The notes under the pieces are model-generated. The model searched no databases. It was given only the letters and a program-made list of their open reading frames with translations, and was not told the origin of the DNA. Below are positions 49,592 through 60,155 of a stretch of 64,000 nt of DNA, in pieces. The stretch is from Perkinsus olseni (taxonomy: Eukaryota > Perkinsozoa > Perkinsida > Perkinsidae), in contig JABANP010000190.1 in NCBI GenBank assembly GCA_013115135.1, positions 1 through 64,000 of the forward strand. The letters run 5' to 3'. Numbering within the stretch: position 1 is the stretch's first letter; every line of letters starts with the position of its first letter. A program made the position numbers and the translations under genes.

Positions 49592-51743
49592 TCCAGCCTC
49601 GTGTGGTACTTATCGTCAGGCGTTGAAGGTACTTGGTGCTCTTACTAATGATAGTGATGTACTGCCATTGAATTTGCTTCCGATTAAACATTCTTTGATC
49701 GGCTTGCTTGCATCATGGCGATCTTGTGACTCTGCTTCCTGGGATGATCCTCTGCCTAATGCTGTGGGTGAATGTTTACTGGATTGGCTGAGATTGGTTG
49801 TGAATTCCGTGTTACCACGTGTGCCTCGCTATGTTGATCCTGCTGCCGATCTAAGGGTATTCACAGACTCCAGTAAGTACATGCAGTGCTATCGTGTATA
49901 TTTTGCTGTTGATGATCCTGATACAGCTACTCCACTATTTCAAGAGCAGTTTGTATTGTCTCGTGGTCAACAGAACTTCCACATCAACACGCTTGAGTTG
50001 GCTTGCGTCTGGAGGGCTCTGAGCCGTCTACAGTTATTGCGCTGTGACACTGGCTTAGAGTTCACCGGCATTATACATGTTATGTTGGACTCGGCTACGG
50101 CTCTGAGTCTGCTTACGACTGGTCGGGTTGCCCGTGGTCCCTTTCAGGCTTTGAATCAAAAGTATCTTGACTTGACGCGGTCGGCGACTGAAGGCCTCAA
50201 GATTCAGTATCACTTTGTTCGATCTGGTTCTAATGCGGCTGATGTCGGCACTCGTCATGATGTTCTCCAGCGTGTTCTCGATTTGCGAGAATCGCTACGT
50301 CTTGAGAAGATTGAGACGGCTAAGATGGAAAAGAAAGGTGCGGTTCCAGATTCGGCCCTTGTAGTGCGTATTCGTGACCGTTTTGGATACGTCCGTGATC
50401 GTCGAAACGACGATGAAGATGCTTGCGTTGTTGGTCGCAAACGTCGACGTGTATCTGATGCTGCTGCTGGTGATAATATTGTTACTGGCAACGCACGGAA
50501 TGGTTCTCATGGTATATTCAATAATGCCCGCCCTGTTCGCTTGGATGAGCTCGATTATGCTGGTACGGTGTTAAGTGGACCTCTGCTTCAGGAGTACTTA
50601 CAACAGCGTATCGGAGCGATAGATGGGGTAGTTGAGCCTATGAGGATTGAAGATAAGGATATGCAGCTCGCTCTGATTCGTGCAGCTCGTAATGCGGCTC
50701 ACGATGGGATTGATGCTACCTTGTCGCGGCTTCAAAGGTCTTTCGTATGGTCTAATATGAAAGCTATGGTAAAGTCTGAGTGTGATGGGTGCACTCTTTG
50801 TAGTGTAACTAAAGTTGCACCTGGTGATAAATTTTTCAAGCAACCGCCAACAGTTGCGAGGGTTCTTCCAGTCCCTTTTCATAAAGTTCAGATGGATGTA
50901 CTTGGCCCTGTTGGAGGTTCTGCACGGATGTATGTTACTACTCTCTGCTGTTGTTATACTGGTTATGTTGCTACTCGTGCAACTCTCCGTTGTCCCACTT
51001 ATTCGGATGTGTTACTCCTGCTCAACTGGGTCTATCGTATTTTTGGTCATGTACCCGAAATTGTCCAAAGTGATAATGCTTCGATATTTGTGAAGGCTAG
51101 TCAAGGTGTACCCTTCACATGGCAATTTTCTCCTGTTCGAGGAAGTGTGTCGAATGGCATGATTGAACGGAAGCACCGCTGTATCAATACTAAGCTTCGT
51201 CGTTTAAATTTCCAGGGTGTCAAGCCCACTACTGATCGAGAGTGGCAAGATATGTTGGATAAGATTGTGGGTGAGTTGAATGCTTCACCAATTCCGAAGG
51301 CTGGTGGTTTGTCTGCTCTAGATGTTTTACTTCGATATCCTCCTACAGATTTGCTAACTGGTCTACCACGGTTACTTCCAAAGGATTCTGTTAAGATATG
51401 GGATGCGTATCGTACGAAGTGTGCAGAGCGTTCAGCTAATGCTATTGGTGTCAAAGATCGCCGAATTGAGCCTGGTCAAGTTGTTTATTTAAGGTGTGAT
51501 GATCACGCTCCTAAACTTGCACCACGGTATACGCCGGTTACTGTTGAAGCTATCCTGGGTTCTAATCGTATCAGGCTAACTGATGGTACCATTGTTCACT
51601 CCAAAGATTTGAAGGTATTACAGAATCATGTTCGTGAAGACTCTGATGATGACGATGGCAGTGATGATGATAGCGAAGATAATACTAGCTCTACTACTAG
51701 TGCTAATGGAGATGATAGTCGGATTGATAATGTTGCTGATTGA
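49530..51743 (+). CDS. RNase H and integrase of the 46.9-kb element
   Basis: Back in the Gag frame. RNase H carboxylates occur in FTDSSK (about 49860), NTLELACVWR, VMLDSATA and NAADVGTR. The integrase zinc region has AAHDGIDATLSRL and CDGC-TLC, but the first His of HHCC appears to be Arg. The core has QMDVLG, QSDNAS and GMIERKH, with 30 residues between the second Asp and Glu. A C-terminal region with PRYTPVTVEAILGSNRIRL is GPY/F-like, and an acidic tail ends at TGA 51741-51743. Confidence 0.85.
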   Translation, partial: SPVIYIINKQAKRFEALQKTDPASCGTYRQALKVLGALTNDSDVLPLNLLPIKHSLIGLLASWRSCDSASWDDPLPNAVGECLLDWLRLVVNSVLPRVPRYVDPAADLRVFTDSSKYMQCYRVYFAVDDPDTATPLFQEQFVLSRGQQNFHINTLELACVWRALSRLQLLRCDTGLEFTGIIHVMLDSATALSLLTTGRVARGPFQALNQKYLDLTRSATEGLKIQYHFVRSGSNAADVGTRHDVLQRVLDLRESLRLEKIETAKMEKKGAVPDSALVVRIRDRFGYVRDRRNDDEDACVVGRKRRRVSDAAAGDNIVTGNARNGSHGIFNNARPVRLDELDYAGTVLSGPLLQEYLQQRIGAIDGVVEPMRIEDKDMQLALIRAARNAAHDGIDATLSRLQRSFVWSNMKAMVKSECDGCTLCSVTKVAPGDKFFKQPPTVARVLPVPFHKVQMDVLGPVGGSARMYVTTLCCCYTGYVATRATLRCPTYSDVLLLLNWVYRIFGHVPEIVQSDNASIFVKASQGVPFTWQFSPVRGSVSNGMIERKHRCINTKLRRLNFQGVKPTTDREWQDMLDKIVGELNASPIPKAGGLSALDVLLRYPPTDLLTGLPRLLPKDSVKIWDAYRTKCAERSANAIGVKDRRIEPGQVVYLRCDDHAPKLAPRYTPVTVEAILGSNRIRLTDGTIVHSKDLKVLQNHVREDSDDDDGSDDDSEDNTSSTTSANGDDSRIDNVAD

Positions 51744-51814
51744 TGTTTTCTTTTTGGCATCGTTTTCACCTTTCCCCTCTGGTTGATTGCCTCTTTTTGA
51801 TAGTTTTTTCTTCC

Positions 51815-51826
51815 GGGGGAGGGGGA
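51815..51826 (+). other. Polypurine tract
   Basis: GGGGGAGGGGGA directly abuts the 3' LTR, the normal plus-strand priming site. Confidence 0.85.
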
Positions 51827-51964
51827 TGTTGTCGTGTCGCAGGCGCGCACGCCATTGTTTGTGAGACTGTCTTCTGCTAGGCTTAAGTGATTTACCATTG
51901 ATCTGTTGATAAGTTATTGAGATTAACCTCTCCTATATCTGGGTATTGTGTTCCCTGGATTACA
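51827..51964 (+). repeat. 3' LTR (138 bp)
   Basis: Same ends as the 5' copy; followed by GGAAC, the target duplication. Confidence 0.95.
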
Positions 51965-52212
51965 GGAACCAGACGAGAAAGAATGGCACTATCCCACCGA
52001 CGCAGCGAATCTTTGACCCCCAGGGGCTGCCTGAGTCTGTACGCAGTCGTCCTTCGGTTAGAGAGCAGCTCCTCTCGGTATTGCATAGCATTAAACTCAA
52101 CCCCAAGGACGATGTACTGAAAACGGCGAGAAGAATGGGTAAATATAATTCGGAAAACCCGAGTAGAGTGCGCCATATAGTGGTCTCCTTTACTACCCCA
52201 GAGGTTGCTTAA
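51965..52212 (+). pseudogene. LINE ORF1-like protein, C-terminal half
   Basis: Continues the frame broken at 46869. The stretch ending KTARRMGKYNSENPSRVRHI, then VVSFTTPEVA and TAA, resembles the C-terminal part of LINE ORF1 proteins (R-x-G-x4-N-x-R-x-IVVxF). The full ORF1 would be about 260 residues. Confidence 0.65.
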
Positions 52213-52388
52213 GATTTCGTCAACTCTTGCGGATCTGTTCTGAGGAACCACGGGTGTGGAGTCAGATGGTGGAGACCTTTCAACCAGAGAAGTAATCGGA
52301 GCCCCGAGCAGATGGACAGCAAATTCCTGGCCCTATCGACCAGACTCGACCAAATTGCGAGCATCGTCGGTGCGCGTACGAATGTAGC

Positions 52389-52520
52389 TGTAGTTGTGCA
52401 AGTGCACAACAATGGCTCCTAAGCCTAGCCTGACGCTAGTTGATGACTTTATTAGTGTTATTATTGGCAGAATCTCAGGATTCCACTAAACCATTGACTT
52501 GAGTTTCCCGATGGTTAACA
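52389..52520 (+). repeat. Dispersed repeat R2, copy
   Basis: About 132 bp nearly identical to 39494-39626. It lies between the LINE ORF1 end and the endonuclease-bearing frame. Just before it, 52311-52388 encodes another coiled-coil-like start (MDSKFLALSTRLDQIASIV), perhaps the ORF1 start of a different LINE copy. Confidence 0.8.
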
Positions 52521-54299
52521 GTAGCCCAGCAGGGTTTTCAGTAATTGGCGGGCCACGCTCCGGAGAATCTGCTCTTGTAAAATATGCCCGTAACACTACT
52601 GATAATGCTCAACTATTATCGTCCCATTTGTATAATACTTCTGAGCCGCTCTTCATCCGGCCAGTGTCGTATAATCTGTCTAATGTGGAACCCTTTTGTG
52701 CTGCCAATTCACGAAGAAACCTGTACCATTTACCCCCAGCAAATGTTGATATATTTTTTCATAGTGACCGCTGTTGCCGTATAACTTACAATGATGACTC
52801 TAGTGCTACGTGCTTAGTGTTGGAAAAGAAAAGAGAAGAAAAGAAAAGAGGCCGATCTTTTGAAAAGAAAAATAGAAGAAATGAAGAAGAGGAGAAAAAG
52901 AGGCCCAGTAGAGAACGCCCGAGTAGTAGTTATGGTGGAAGTAGCTGTAGTTGTAGTGATACTATTCAAGCTGAAGTGGAGACGTCACTAAATGCAGCGA
53001 TTGACCAAGCGCCAGGAAGAGTCCACAGGGGCAAACTCAACAGGACGAAGCTAGACCCAGCGAGGAGGAGAGTCGACAAGGAGTCTGAAACAGAGACCGA
53101 TACACCACCCAGGGAGATAGAAGACAGAGGCGACTGTACCAGCCAACCAGTAAGTCTGGGAGCTAGAGATGCAGAGGGTAGTGACGAGATGTGCGCCATT
53201 TTCGGGCATGAGCTCCGCTCGCGAGAATCCAGGACTTGTGACATCGGGCATAGCCAACTGCTAACAAAATCGCACAAGTTTACTGTGGGAACACTGAATA
53301 TCCGTACGGCACGTAAACCTCGGCAATTGGCAAACCTGGTGGGCCTTATTGAGAGCATGAAGCTGGATATATATCGTGTGCGAATCCCGAATGGAGACTG
53401 AGGAGAGATTAGACAACTACCAAATCCTAAACGCCACCAGCAAGGGTATCAAAAGTATCCTGTCCAAGAGAGCTCAGAATTCACTGATAAAATGGACCGT
53501 GCACCAAGAAAGGATAATATCATGTCGCTTGTTTGGGAAGCATTTTCGTATCACAGTTATTGGAGTATATTGGCCGGCCAACAACCGCAACAAGCAACCA
53601 GGATATTACGAGCGCTTCTCAGAAGAACTAGATACCGTCATATCCCGGGTCCCGGTGAGAGACATGCTACTCATATGTGGCGACTTCAACTGCACGGGGC
53701 CAAATCGAGAGCTTCTCGAGACATCAGCTCATACGAATGACTTATGCGTAGGTCAGTGGGACAAGTTTGAATACCTATCGGGCACGCCAACCTGGAGGCA
53801 CCCCAACGCTGAGCTTCAGGGTAATGTCCTTGACCTGATTATCATCAGACGACGTTATGTGAACATGATGGAGGCAATGGGGGTGAAGGATCCCCGCCCG
53901 GTGGAAACTGATCATAGGCCCGTCTGGGCCAGAATTGGACTACATATATGTAAAGGAATGGGACACCCAAACCGTGCCAAGGCCGGACAACTCATTCGGC
54001 GAATATGCGACTCCTCACCACAGACGCAAAGACTGGATCAAATGCTGGAGACAGCCTTGGAAAAGGACTCCAGTATACGATCACCGGACGGAGAATGGGA
54101 CGCCTTTCGGACACAACTCGAACATGCAATTCGTGAAGTCGAGAAGACGAATCACAGAAATAACACATCGCGACCCACTGAGAGGAAAGAAAGACGATCC
54201 AGGATGGCCACCGCGATACAGGATATGACCAAGTGCCGAGTGGCCGATGACAAAGCTATGTGGAAAATACTTCAAGACACGTTCAAGGTGCGCTCAGTA
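52499..54299 (+). pseudogene. LINE ORF2 N-terminal region with AP-type endonuclease, frame-disrupted
   Basis: The first frame (52499-53401) has a Lys/Glu/Arg-rich linker and then FTVGTLNIRTARKPRQLANL, the endonuclease start. At about 53376 the frame shifts by one and continues through CESRMETEE (the Glu motif region), ITVIGVYWPA, MLLICGDFNC, NVLDLIIIRRRY and VETDHRPVWARI. All landmark motifs of the endonuclease are visible. The reverse transcriptase that should follow is absent: the frame is cut at 54300 by a MITE and is not recognisable beyond it. Confidence 0.75.
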
Positions 54300-54875
54300 C
54301 AGGGTGGCTGAAGGCTGAGGAAGAATCATTCTTCCCTTCCCCAATAATTCCCGTTTTAGTTCCCGGGAATAATGGCCGGCGTGGAAGGGGACGAATAGAC
54401 CTCATTTGGGGAACTATCATAAAAATCGCCCTTCGCCCATGAAAACCCAAAATCAAAGCCCGGAAAACGCTGAGGAACCTTTTTGGCAGCCCTCTTGTCC
54501 GCTAGGCCAGAGAAAATTAGTGTAATGACCTTGAGCCCTGTCATTTTTCACGATTCACCCGTTCGGGGGTACACTCATCGAAGAGCGCAAGTACTGGGGC
54601 CCCTAGTATGCTATCCGCTATCTAGCCTCTTATCATCATCGACACGACCGGTCGGACCGGTGAGGCACGTTTTCATCGTAGCGGAGGCGTTTTATATGAA
54701 CATGATAGCAACAAAGGCAGGAGTCGCTCAGAAATACAGGTTCGTCGATATTTCATACATAATTTGTATAATTCCCGAAAAGGCAGATATTATTCCCCGA
54801 AATAATTCCTTTCTTCCCTTCCCCGGGAATATTCCCGGGAACTATGGGAATAATTCCCCACTTTCAGCCACCCTG
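54300..54875. mobile_element. 576-bp MITE with CAGGGTGGCTGAA terminal inverted repeats
   Basis: TIRs 54300-54312 and 54863-54875 are perfect 13-bp inverted copies; subterminal GGGAATTATTCCC/TTCCCGGGAAT words also repeat in inverse order. No obvious target duplication. It interrupts the LINE endonuclease frame. CAGGG ends recall hAT elements, but without an 8-bp duplication the superfamily is open. Confidence 0.75.
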
Positions 54876-57800
54876 CTTATGAGTCACTGCTGCTTGTAGG
54901 TCCTGGCATACATGTCTGATCTTAATATAATGGTAACGGCGCTAGAACCCGCAGGAGGATTATATTATGCCAATATTACTGCGCTTACAAGCCTCGATCA
55001 CACATTATATTTTCATGAACCGAATGTGAGAAATAGCGGCAGTGTTTGTCGCTGATCTTAACAACCTGCACCACTACCAAGGTTCGAGCAGATGAATGGC
55101 TGTTATTCGATATGAAGTGCTTAATATCTTCTCATGCCAGGGCACTATGTAACAACACTCACTCCATCATTACTGCTGATGAAACTGCCGTCTGTAGGTG
55201 TTTCCCAAATATTTACCCGTGATGGCATATTGGTATGTACCGCTATACAGGAGGGCTTAATAAGGCTCGGAAATCCGCCAATGAGAGTATTGCATAAACC
55301 TTCATTAGAGATATCACTTGATCGAGAAAGCAAGGATAACAACAACAGCAATGATGATGATCATCATCATCAACCCACGAACAGTAATGCATTCATATCT
55401 GCGATGCACATGAATTTTTTTAATGTTCAGGCAGTAGTAAGCTATGATGAGTTCATAACAGCGGCGATGAAAGGCAGTAAGACTAGTTTTTATAAGTTAC
55501 CAGCATCAGTGATGCTGCGTCATAGTTTGCTCATAACGAGACTTCGAGATCGAGCTATGCGTTATTGCTGCTGCCGGCGCTGCGGCGCGATGTATCGCAC
55601 CATATTCAACGATAGGATGCAGTTTCCCCTAGCCGAGATTCTCGGCTCGAGAAAGGGTACTTCTCGTGGTTTGCGAGTTGGGTGTTCGGAGGGAGAGTCC
55701 ATATCGCGAGTGTCTCGTCACTACACACCGTCAAACAGTGACTGTCTTCGCTATTTGCTTTGTCGAGTTGTGAAGTAGAGTGATACGTTTTAACTCAGTA
55801 TCGATCGGCTCATGCATAGTAACGCGTCGGTATGGACACCCGTTGTAGAACAGCATGCATGCATGGCATACACGTACGGGTTACCCGGATCTGAAGCTGA
55901 TCCGACAGGACATACGTAAACAGATCCTGCGAGGAAGCTTTTCAGTTCGACGGGAGCCCCTGAGCCTCAGGGCCTGAGGAAAGGCTTTTGACAAACCGTC
56001 AGCTTATAATCGTTTATTTCCGTTAGAGCATAGTCCCCATGTTGAGCGCGTGGGCGATTGAGCGCACTGAATCTAACGAAGCCGGAGTTGACGGTGGACT
56101 ATGAACTCGCGCACACACGCGCCCATAGTTAATCTTGACGTTCTAAAACTCCGGTCATATCAAGGCTGGTTGAACAATTATTTGAAATTGAACCTTGATC
56201 GTCCAGCGATCAAACTTTTGGCTCCAACAGACCTCCTCACCGCTAGCAGGCACTTCCGTACTACTAGCACGGTACGTCAGCGACACGGAAGTTGAGAAGA
56301 AACATTAATTTAAGTGTTGTTTCCTGAAGCGGACTGCCCGATCGGATTGTGCAGTTGAGCTCGGTCTCGGATCGATCGCAACGTTGGGGGGTCGCCAGGC
56401 AAAAGTGCCTTCTCCCCGGCTGCTCGATTCGCGACACGAGCTCTTTAAGAGAGCCTCTCTTCCCGATGTTAAGCGAGTTCGCGGACGGTAGACCGGGATT
56501 TTTGTACGGAAGTCGAAGATGACTGCGACAGGGATGCTGACGGTTCCGCAAAAAGATCAGTGCGCGTGGGATATCTCCAGCTAAGCGTGACCGTCCCACC
56601 CTGGTCAACAGGGATCAATCTAGGCGTATGAATGTACGCCTTCGGTGTACACTTGAAGAAGATTTTCCCCTTAAGGCGCATGACCCGAGGCCAAAAAGCA
56701 CAGGCGAAGTTTGCCCGAACGACGACGAGCCAGGCACTGGCAATGCCACATTGCCGTTGATACCTTGCGAGCCCCTGCCTATACGTAGAGAACCACGATA
56801 ATATCTTGTGGGTGCTATTCCAGCGCACCACCATATCCCTAGGTATGATGCGGAATCTATGACCATCAGGAAGGAACTCTTTTACAGACTGGTGAAGTAG
56901 ATCGAACGTGTTGTTCCGAACATCATGTTCGATTGTCTAACGAAGCAGCCATTAATACGGAGCTCTCTCGAGAGGCTTCCAATGACTTTGGTTGATCTAT
57001 TTGTACTCCACTCCAAGGAGGCCTCATCGTAGGAGTCGTCAATATCAGCAGATGCCTAGGACCCGTCGTCGTCGTCGTCGCCAGCGAGGGATTCCTCGTC
57101 TCGGAGCAGGTCTAGTTGTTCCTGTTGTTCACATTGGGGTGCTTCGAAACCTCCTGTCGACGTCAGTGCATTTTCGTCCGCTCCCTCCCCGGAATCACTA
57201 AACTGGTCGCTGGTTAGACGGTCTAACTTAGACCAGCCAAGCCCAGAAGCCAATGGAATTTACGACGCACAAATGAAATCTATGCGCCCAGCAGGTTAAG
57301 TGCACGAAGCCAGTCTCGCCCATACAATATTCAGTTCTGAGTAGGGCCAGAGCGCGAAAATTGGAGGCTCCAACTTGGAGCTGGCGTTATCCATGGCGAT
57401 TGACCGTACCTTCCCCAAGCAACCCGCAGCTTCCAGCTTGATTACGAATCAGATTCTGATTCGCTTCGATTATCGCTTCTGATTATCAGAAGCTGTTTCT
57501 TGGATATGTTGTGTATGATGACAATGCATAAGGATTCGAAGTGTAATCAAAACCGTTTCATGAGTAGATTCTGCGAAATGGGCGAGCGAAAAATCTGCCC
57601 GCTTCAGATTTGCCAAACTAACTTAGAATATTGTGCCGTATGAGGCTCTAGCCCACCCAGAATCCGCGAATAATGGAAAGAAAGTTGGTGGACTTTTTGA
57701 GTCCTCGAGATGATGCTTGTCGTGGCACACCGGACGAGGCTTGTGTGACGGTCGTAGGCACAGCCCTCGGATGTGTAAGCGGATCCTGCCAGGAGGAAAG

Positions 57801-58846
57801 GGAGCCTTTCGGGTTGAATGTACCCCTGAGGACAGCTCATTTATAATCTGTCTGATTGCACTGCATGTCAACGCTACAGAGTGCCCTTAACTGTGCACAT
57901 CGGCAAGAGTCTAACTAAGCCGGAATCGGCGTTGGACTATAAACTCACACACACTAAGCAAATCCCTTGAGGTTTTACCGTATTCCCTTGAGGACTTCCT
58001 CAAGGGTAATGCGCTTAAAATCCCTAAGTTATAGGCCCATAGGCCCTATATGTTAAGTGTTCCGTACGATGGGGTACTTCAATGACCTTCGCTTCGCAAG
58101 CGTGCGATACACATTTTACACATCACGGTACCGTAGCTCGGTACGGCACGCCTTTCGAAACCGTGAACGTTTTTATAAGCTTACGCGCCATAACCGTAAT
58201 TTTGTCCATGTCTACATAGGGCGCAGCTACTCTAGCTAAGTGCAGACGATGACCAAGACGAGACTCGTCTGACGAGTCCAGAGACCACGAGTCCATTTAC
58301 CTCCCTCGAGACCACAGGCTTCGAGCCAGGTGTTGGTATCGAGGGGTTGCTTGCCAGGTGATGGTATCGAGGGCTAGCTTGCGACCAGAAGAGGCCGTAA
58401 GTTGCAAAGCAGGAATGATACCGCGGTGAGCGAATGCTCCGACAGTGTCGGACCGACACCGACTAAACACAACACACCCATTAGAAGCTGTTTCATTTAA
58501 AGGGTGACCGAGGTAAAGAAACTAAACGCGTCTTATTAGCGCGCGTTTCTTCATGCAACTCGGGCTGTCGCTGAATGCAACAGTCTTACCCCTAAAGGCA
58601 GTAGTCTGACTACAATATCAACCCGACGCTAGCAAGCATGCGGGCGACGTGATTGAGAACTAGCGAAAAACCAACCAACACGTCAAGGCCCTTGACAAGC
58701 CCGGAAACACTTGGGCACGGCCAAGTGATAAAAAAGGTTTGGTAAGCGTAACGCTCAGAGCGTCCATTATATGCACCCAGACTACGTACGAGACTCTTGT
58801 AACAAGAGTCTTTCTGAAGAGACTTCACCGGGCAAAATAATGCCAA
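54876..58846. other. Sparse stretch with unrecognised ORFs
   Basis: The longest is 55134-55778 (plus, 214 codons, with an Asn/Asp/His-rich run NNNSNDDDHHHQ and a Cys-rich CCCRRCG). It matches no family I know. Overlapping minus ORFs at 56264-56834 are Arg-rich and unconvincing. A partial R1-like word (GGTGGACTATGAACTCGCGC) is at 56092. A CCCTTGAGG-repeat hairpin lies at 57964-58007. Confidence 0.45.
57850..57953 (+). repeat. Dispersed repeat R1, copy
   Basis: GATTGCACTGCATGTCAACG, CTACAGAGTGCCC, TGTGCACATCGGCAAGAGTC, TAACTAAGCCGGAATCGGCG, TTGGACTATAAACTCACACA. Closest to the consensus of the four copies. Confidence 0.8.
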
Positions 58847-60155
58847 TCAAGATTGTCGTGGAACGAAAGCCAAATAGAGCTTCTGTGGCAAGAAAGTAAA
58901 CCTATAACCTCGTTTCACCATGTTCAGCGGGGCAGCAGCGGATATATCTTCAAATTCTGCCAACAATGTAGCCAAGATAACTGTCACCTCTCGAATGGCC
59001 AGGTATCGCCCGGGACAATAACGCGGACCGCCCCCAAAGGCAAGATGATGGCTGACGCGACTCGCATCCACGGTTTTCCCATCATCCCCAAACCACAGTT
59101 CAGGCCTAAAACATAATGAAATCGCCGCTCTGATCCTGCAGAACAGATCCTTGCCTGAAATATGTTCCACCATGTACGGGTTGGGACATCGCCTTCCGAA
59201 GGAGCAGGAGGAATGACGTGCGGGCGGGAAACTCTACGTCTGCGACGCTTGTAGCCCTCGGTATTGGAGAGCGCCATAACACCGAACGGAGGTTGGAGCT
59301 GCATACAACAAGACTCAGCCCTACGGAAGCCTTGCGAATATTGCGCAGTACTCTCAATGTCTCCAAAACGCAGCATTGCAGGAAAGGTAAGCGTTCAGTA
59401 TCTTCCTTTGTAGTCGAAATTATTCCTTCCATAGAGTCAACCTCAGCCCTCGCCCTGCGCTGTGCATCGGGATAGAGGCAGAAGTAGTAGAGCGCCCAAG
59501 ATACAGTTACCGAGGCAGTGTCACTACCCGCTATCAAGAATCTGAGGACGTTGAAGATCTATCGCCAATACCACATCGGGCCGCAAATGCACGGGGAAAT
59601 GCCCTCACGTAGATAGGTTTCCGATGAGGTCGTTCTCCGGAAGGGCCAGCATTTTATCCAGCAGATCCGGCTTTTCACCAGACTTCGCCAACTTCCTGTC
59701 CTCTTTTCTTGCACGGATGATATCACCGCAATGTTCGTGTAGTAGCTTGGCATACTTATGGTACTGACAGAAGAGGCGAATCAGTGGAATTAGTATGGCG
59801 ATGATCTCATGCCCTACATTTTTCACTGCGGGGTCGAGGTTGAATGGAAAGATGTTGCGAGTAGAGAGAGGAAAAGCGGCCCGCTCCAGACCGAGTGACA
59901 CGCCTTCGAGATAGCCGTTAATAGTGTTCTGGACATCCTTTGATTTGCCATTAACTGCCTCACCTACAGAGTTATTCACGCGGTAGCCCTAGACGAGACG
60001 AAGTTGAATTCCGTACCATCTCCACCAAGAAAGTTGAAGTCGATTCCAAACGTCGTGACGCATAGAATGTCCAGTGAACAGCGCGGAATCCATTCTTCAG
60101 GTTTGCAAAGGATCCGCCCCTCTCGATCGCGAGATAACGCCTTAATTTCTTTTGC
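58847..60155 (-). CDS. Cytochrome P450, 5'-incomplete, at least three exons
   Basis: From the minus 5' end, exon 60155-59609 encodes the mid region (CSLDILCVTTFGIDFNFLGG, then LLDKMLALPENDLIGNLST). Intron 59542-59608 (GTGAGG...CCTCAG) joins it to the I-helix FLIAGSDTASVTVSWALYYF and the K-helix ETLR. A GC-AG intron at 59106-59154 leads to YFRPELWFGDDG and the haem-binding loop FGGGPRYCPGRYLAIRE with the axial Cys, then the stop at 58847. A one-base frame conflict remains near 59980 (an unrecognised intron or a mutation). The N-terminal membrane anchor and helices A-C are not found upstream. A haem monooxygenase is certain by motif; substrate and CYP family are unknown. Confidence 0.85.

Larger units (their letters stand above)
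46870..51964 (+). mobile_element. Complete LTR retrotransposon with 138-bp LTRs and 5-bp target duplication
   Basis: 5095 bp. LTRs 46870-47007 and 51827-51964 start TGTTGTC and end GATTACA. GGAAC is duplicated at 46865-46869 and 51965-51969. The PBS candidate TGGTGGAGAACTCC starts immediately after the 5' LTR, and the polypurine tract GGGGGAGGGGGA immediately precedes the 3' LTR. It carries Gag, protease, RT, RNase H and integrase. Removing it with one GGAAC copy restores the reading frame of the LINE ORF1. Confidence 0.95.

Noticed and set aside
50055..50882. Minus-strand ORFs in the 46.9-kb element
   Set aside because: Antisense shadows of RNase H/integrase coding.
55134..55778. 214-codon ORF as a confident gene
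   Set aside because: No homologous motif, low-complexity centre and mixed composition; left as an unrecognised ORF.
46092..60010. Shared GAGACGAAGTTGAAT word at 46092 and 59996
   Set aside because: The second is inside P450 coding sequence and no similarity extends beyond the word, so it is probably chance.
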